Source: Pedobacter yulinensis
GTDB taxonomy: Bacteria; Bacteroidota; Bacteroidia; Sphingobacteriales; Sphingobacteriaceae
Reading direction: 5' to 3'
NCBI RefSeq assembly: GCF_003029735.1
Contig: NZ_KZ686269.1
Span: 1,240,001 to 1,304,000, forward strand
Length of the DNA stretch: 64,000 nt
In this document: one piece after another, positions 63,778 to 64,000 of the stretch
How positions within the stretch are numbered: the stretch's first letter is position 1
How the letters are laid out: every line of letters begins with the position of its first letter
Made by a program: the position numbers and the translations under genes
Notes under the pieces: model-generated
The model's database searches: none
What the model saw: only the letters and a program-made list of their open reading frames with translations
Told to the model about the DNA's origin: nothing

Positions 63778-64000
63778 GTTCTTTTATGGTTAGGGATTCT
63801 AATTTATGAAACTGGGTACAGAATACGCAATGAATAAGAAAAAAAAGCTGATTTTGTTTGCCTGGAAGTATACCCCGACAGTGATTGGGTGTAGAGAACT
63901 ACATGCGAGAGCAGGCGTTGCACTGGCCCGACTGCCGATGCACAAAATTAAAAATGAAAGCTGAATGTATCAAGCAGATTAAGGCTTACCTGCTTGATTT

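Noticed and set aside
63778-64000. Gene at the right end
   Set aside because: No convincing coding frame, RNA or regulatory element was seen in this last stretch.

Overview
The window is chromosomal DNA of a member of the Bacteroidota, most likely of the Sphingobacteriaceae or a close relative. The evidence is a 286-residue RpoD-type primary sigma factor, promoters of the Bacteroidota type (TAnnTTTG at -7), a type VI secretion system of the Bacteroidota-only subtype (T6SSiii, with TssN, TssO, TssP and TssR in place of TssJ/L/M), DUF2911 and DUF2147 proteins, and GT4/GH130 gene sets. The assignment is firm at phylum level and inferred below that. No rRNA, tRNA, CRISPR array, insertion sequence or prophage was seen.

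Layout. (1) 1-7.8 kb, minus strand: a tight assimilatory sulfate reduction operon (sulfite reductase, cobA, a precorrin-2 dehydrogenase/TSUP-exporter fusion, cysH, cysD, cysN cut by the window edge), with an Rrf2-family regulator just upstream. (2) 7.8-8.4 kb: a DUF2911 exported protein. (3) 8.4-35.1 kb: the T6SSiii locus. Baseplate and membrane genes tssK, tssN, tssG, tssF and tssE lie on both strands. They are followed by plus-strand tssO-like x2, tssP, tssR, tssH (clpV), tssB and tssC, then an effector region: a divergent lysozyme-family protein, vgrG, a tiny VgrG-tail-like protein, a SleB-like protein with a Pro/Gln-rich tail, several lipoprotein or putative immunity genes, a DUF4280 PAAR-like spike, and an 893-residue OmpA-domain protein that is probably a large effector. 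No Hcp (TssD) and no recognisable TssQ is in the window. (4) 35.2-38.6 kb, minus strand: a copper P-type ATPase with an extra C-terminal metal-binding domain and an HMA-AraC regulator. (5) 38.7-48.5 kb: a short UvrA paralogue, rpoD, a long-form GAPDH, a small ABC module and smc. (6) 48.7-53.5 kb: two GT4 glycosyltransferases convergent with a GH130 protein. (7) 53.9-63.8 kb: an outer-membrane beta-barrel protein, an S9 peptidase, a small PepSY-like exported protein, an NtrC-type regulator, a lipoprotein, a Rossmann-fold protein, a 45-residue TatA, a response regulator overlapping a sugar transferase that carries a degenerate receiver domain, a YCF48/BNR-like protein and a DUF2147 protein.

How the parts work together. 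Region 1 activates sulfate to APS, reduces it to sulfite and sulfide, and makes the siroheme needed by the reductase. Region 3 builds a contractile injection machine (TssB/C sheath, ClpV recycling, TssE/F/G/K baseplate, TssN/O/P/R envelope complex) and encodes its spike tip (VgrG, DUF4280) together with candidate cell-wall-active cargo and candidate protectors. The effector region is a chain of touching or overlapping genes and is the most novel part of the window. Region 4 is a copper-efflux unit with an inverted repeat just before copA that is a candidate operator.
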